NCBI GenBank assembly: GCA_025924495.1
Contig: JAICIG010000053.1
Coordinates: 1-24,535 of the forward strand
Source: Pirellulales bacterium
GTDB lineage: Bacteria > Planctomycetota > Planctomycetia > Pirellulales > JAICIG01
DNA: 24,535 nucleotides
Reading direction: 5' to 3'
In this document: positions 24,197 to 24,535 of the stretch, one piece after another
How positions within the stretch are numbered: position 1 is the stretch's first letter
How the letters are laid out: each line of letters starts with the position of its first letter
Program-made: the position numbers and the translations under genes
Notes under the pieces: generated by a model
Told to the model about the DNA's origin: nothing
What the model saw: the letters and a program-made list of their open reading frames with translations, nothing else
Database searches by the model: none

Positions 24197-24535
24197 TCGA
24201 CGAACAAGAACTCGAGACCCGCTTAGTCGAACTCGGCGGGATCCTGGCGAGCAATGGCACATTGGCCGATCAGGTGCTGTCGCAAGTCAAGCTCCATCGC
24301 AACCGTAACCGCCTGTCGCGTGGGAGACTCAAACGTCGGATTCTGCAGTCTTCCTTCGGCCTGGCTGCCGCAGCCGCGCTGCTGCTCGCCATGTGGTCGA
24401 CGATTGCGCCGCCAAAAGCCGCTTATGGCATCGAGGCGATGGCCGACGCGATGGCAAAGGTCAAAAGTCTGCACGTGAAAGGCACGATCTGCCATTTCAA
24501 AGAGGGCAAGCTCGTCGCCCAAGCCCCGACGGAAT
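24193..24535 (+). CDS. Sigma-factor-associated membrane protein (C-terminus outside window)
   Basis: 114 residues seen, open at the right edge. An ATGA overlap with the ECF sigma gene and GGAGGAAG upstream give a firm start at 24193. A basic cytoplasmic segment (1-50, including RNRNRLSRGRLKRR), one membrane helix (about 54-72, SSFGLAAAAALLLAMWS) and then an extracytoplasmic part beginning YGIEAMADAMAKVKSLHVKG are visible. This opening resembles the RseB/LolA-like outside domains of planctomycete proteins coded after ECF sigma factors. It could be the anti-sigma factor or a stress-sensor partner. No zinc anti-sigma motif (HxxxCxxC) appears in the visible part. Confidence 0.75.
   Translation, partial: MIDEQELETRLVELGGILASNGTLADQVLSQVKLHRNRNRLSRGRLKRRILQSSFGLAAAAALLLAMWSTIAPPKAAYGIEAMADAMAKVKSLHVKGTICHFKEGKLVAQAPTE

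Overview
The window looks like chromosomal DNA of a planctomycete, probably Pirellulales-like; this is an inference. The base composition is GC-rich. Supporting markers are an adjacent hpnC-hpnD-hpnE squalene module, a tandem DUF1080 (3-keto-disaccharide hydrolase type) secreted protein, a secreted enzyme with an LEPR-XLL-like N-terminal motif, an OmpL-like (beta-barrel porin-2) outer-membrane protein, and an ECF sigma factor coupled to a membrane protein. Most genes are single transcription units separated by structured spacers.

Layout. (1) 1-5825 is a cell-surface polysaccharide locus. A partial GDP-mannose 4,6-dehydratase (gmd, minus strand, cut by the left edge) is divergent from a plus-strand run of GT4 glycosyltransferase, polyprenyl-phosphate sugar-1-phosphate transferase, GT39-like membrane glycosyltransferase and an SDR oxidoreductase, the last three overlapping or nearly touching. 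Gmd would supply nucleotide sugar, the sugar transferase would start the lipid-linked glycan, and the GTs would extend it. (2) 5996-8910 holds MiaE (tRNA hydroxylase), a membrane GGDEF diguanylate cyclase and a PPK2 polyphosphate kinase. (3) 9229-13384 is an accessory stretch of small, mostly exported or uncharacterised proteins around a DUF4214-SGNH hydrolase fusion. (4) 13505-16526 holds the porin (minus), S-adenosylmethionine decarboxylase speD (plus) and tRNA-Ser(UGA) (minus) with a recognisable promoter. (5) 16708-18592 holds the DUF1080 protein and a two-CBS-domain protein. (6) 18793-23381 is an isoprenoid module: ispH (minus), divergent from hpnC-hpnD-hpnE, which are joined by 4-nt ATGA overlaps. 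IspH makes IPP/DMAPP and HpnD, HpnC and HpnE turn two farnesyl diphosphates into squalene. (7) 23648-24535 holds an ECF sigma factor overlapping a partial membrane protein that runs off the right edge.

Two real genes are open at the window edges (gmd and the sigma-associated membrane protein) and were translated by hand. No insertion sequence, CRISPR array, prophage or complete novel defence-like system was seen. The most unusual items are a roughly 50-residue low-complexity insertion in HpnE whose DNA carries a perfect REP-like palindrome between short direct repeats, the DUF4214-SGNH architecture, perfect dyads upstream of the porin and hydrolase genes, and a possible switchable hairpin ahead of a small acidic exported protein.
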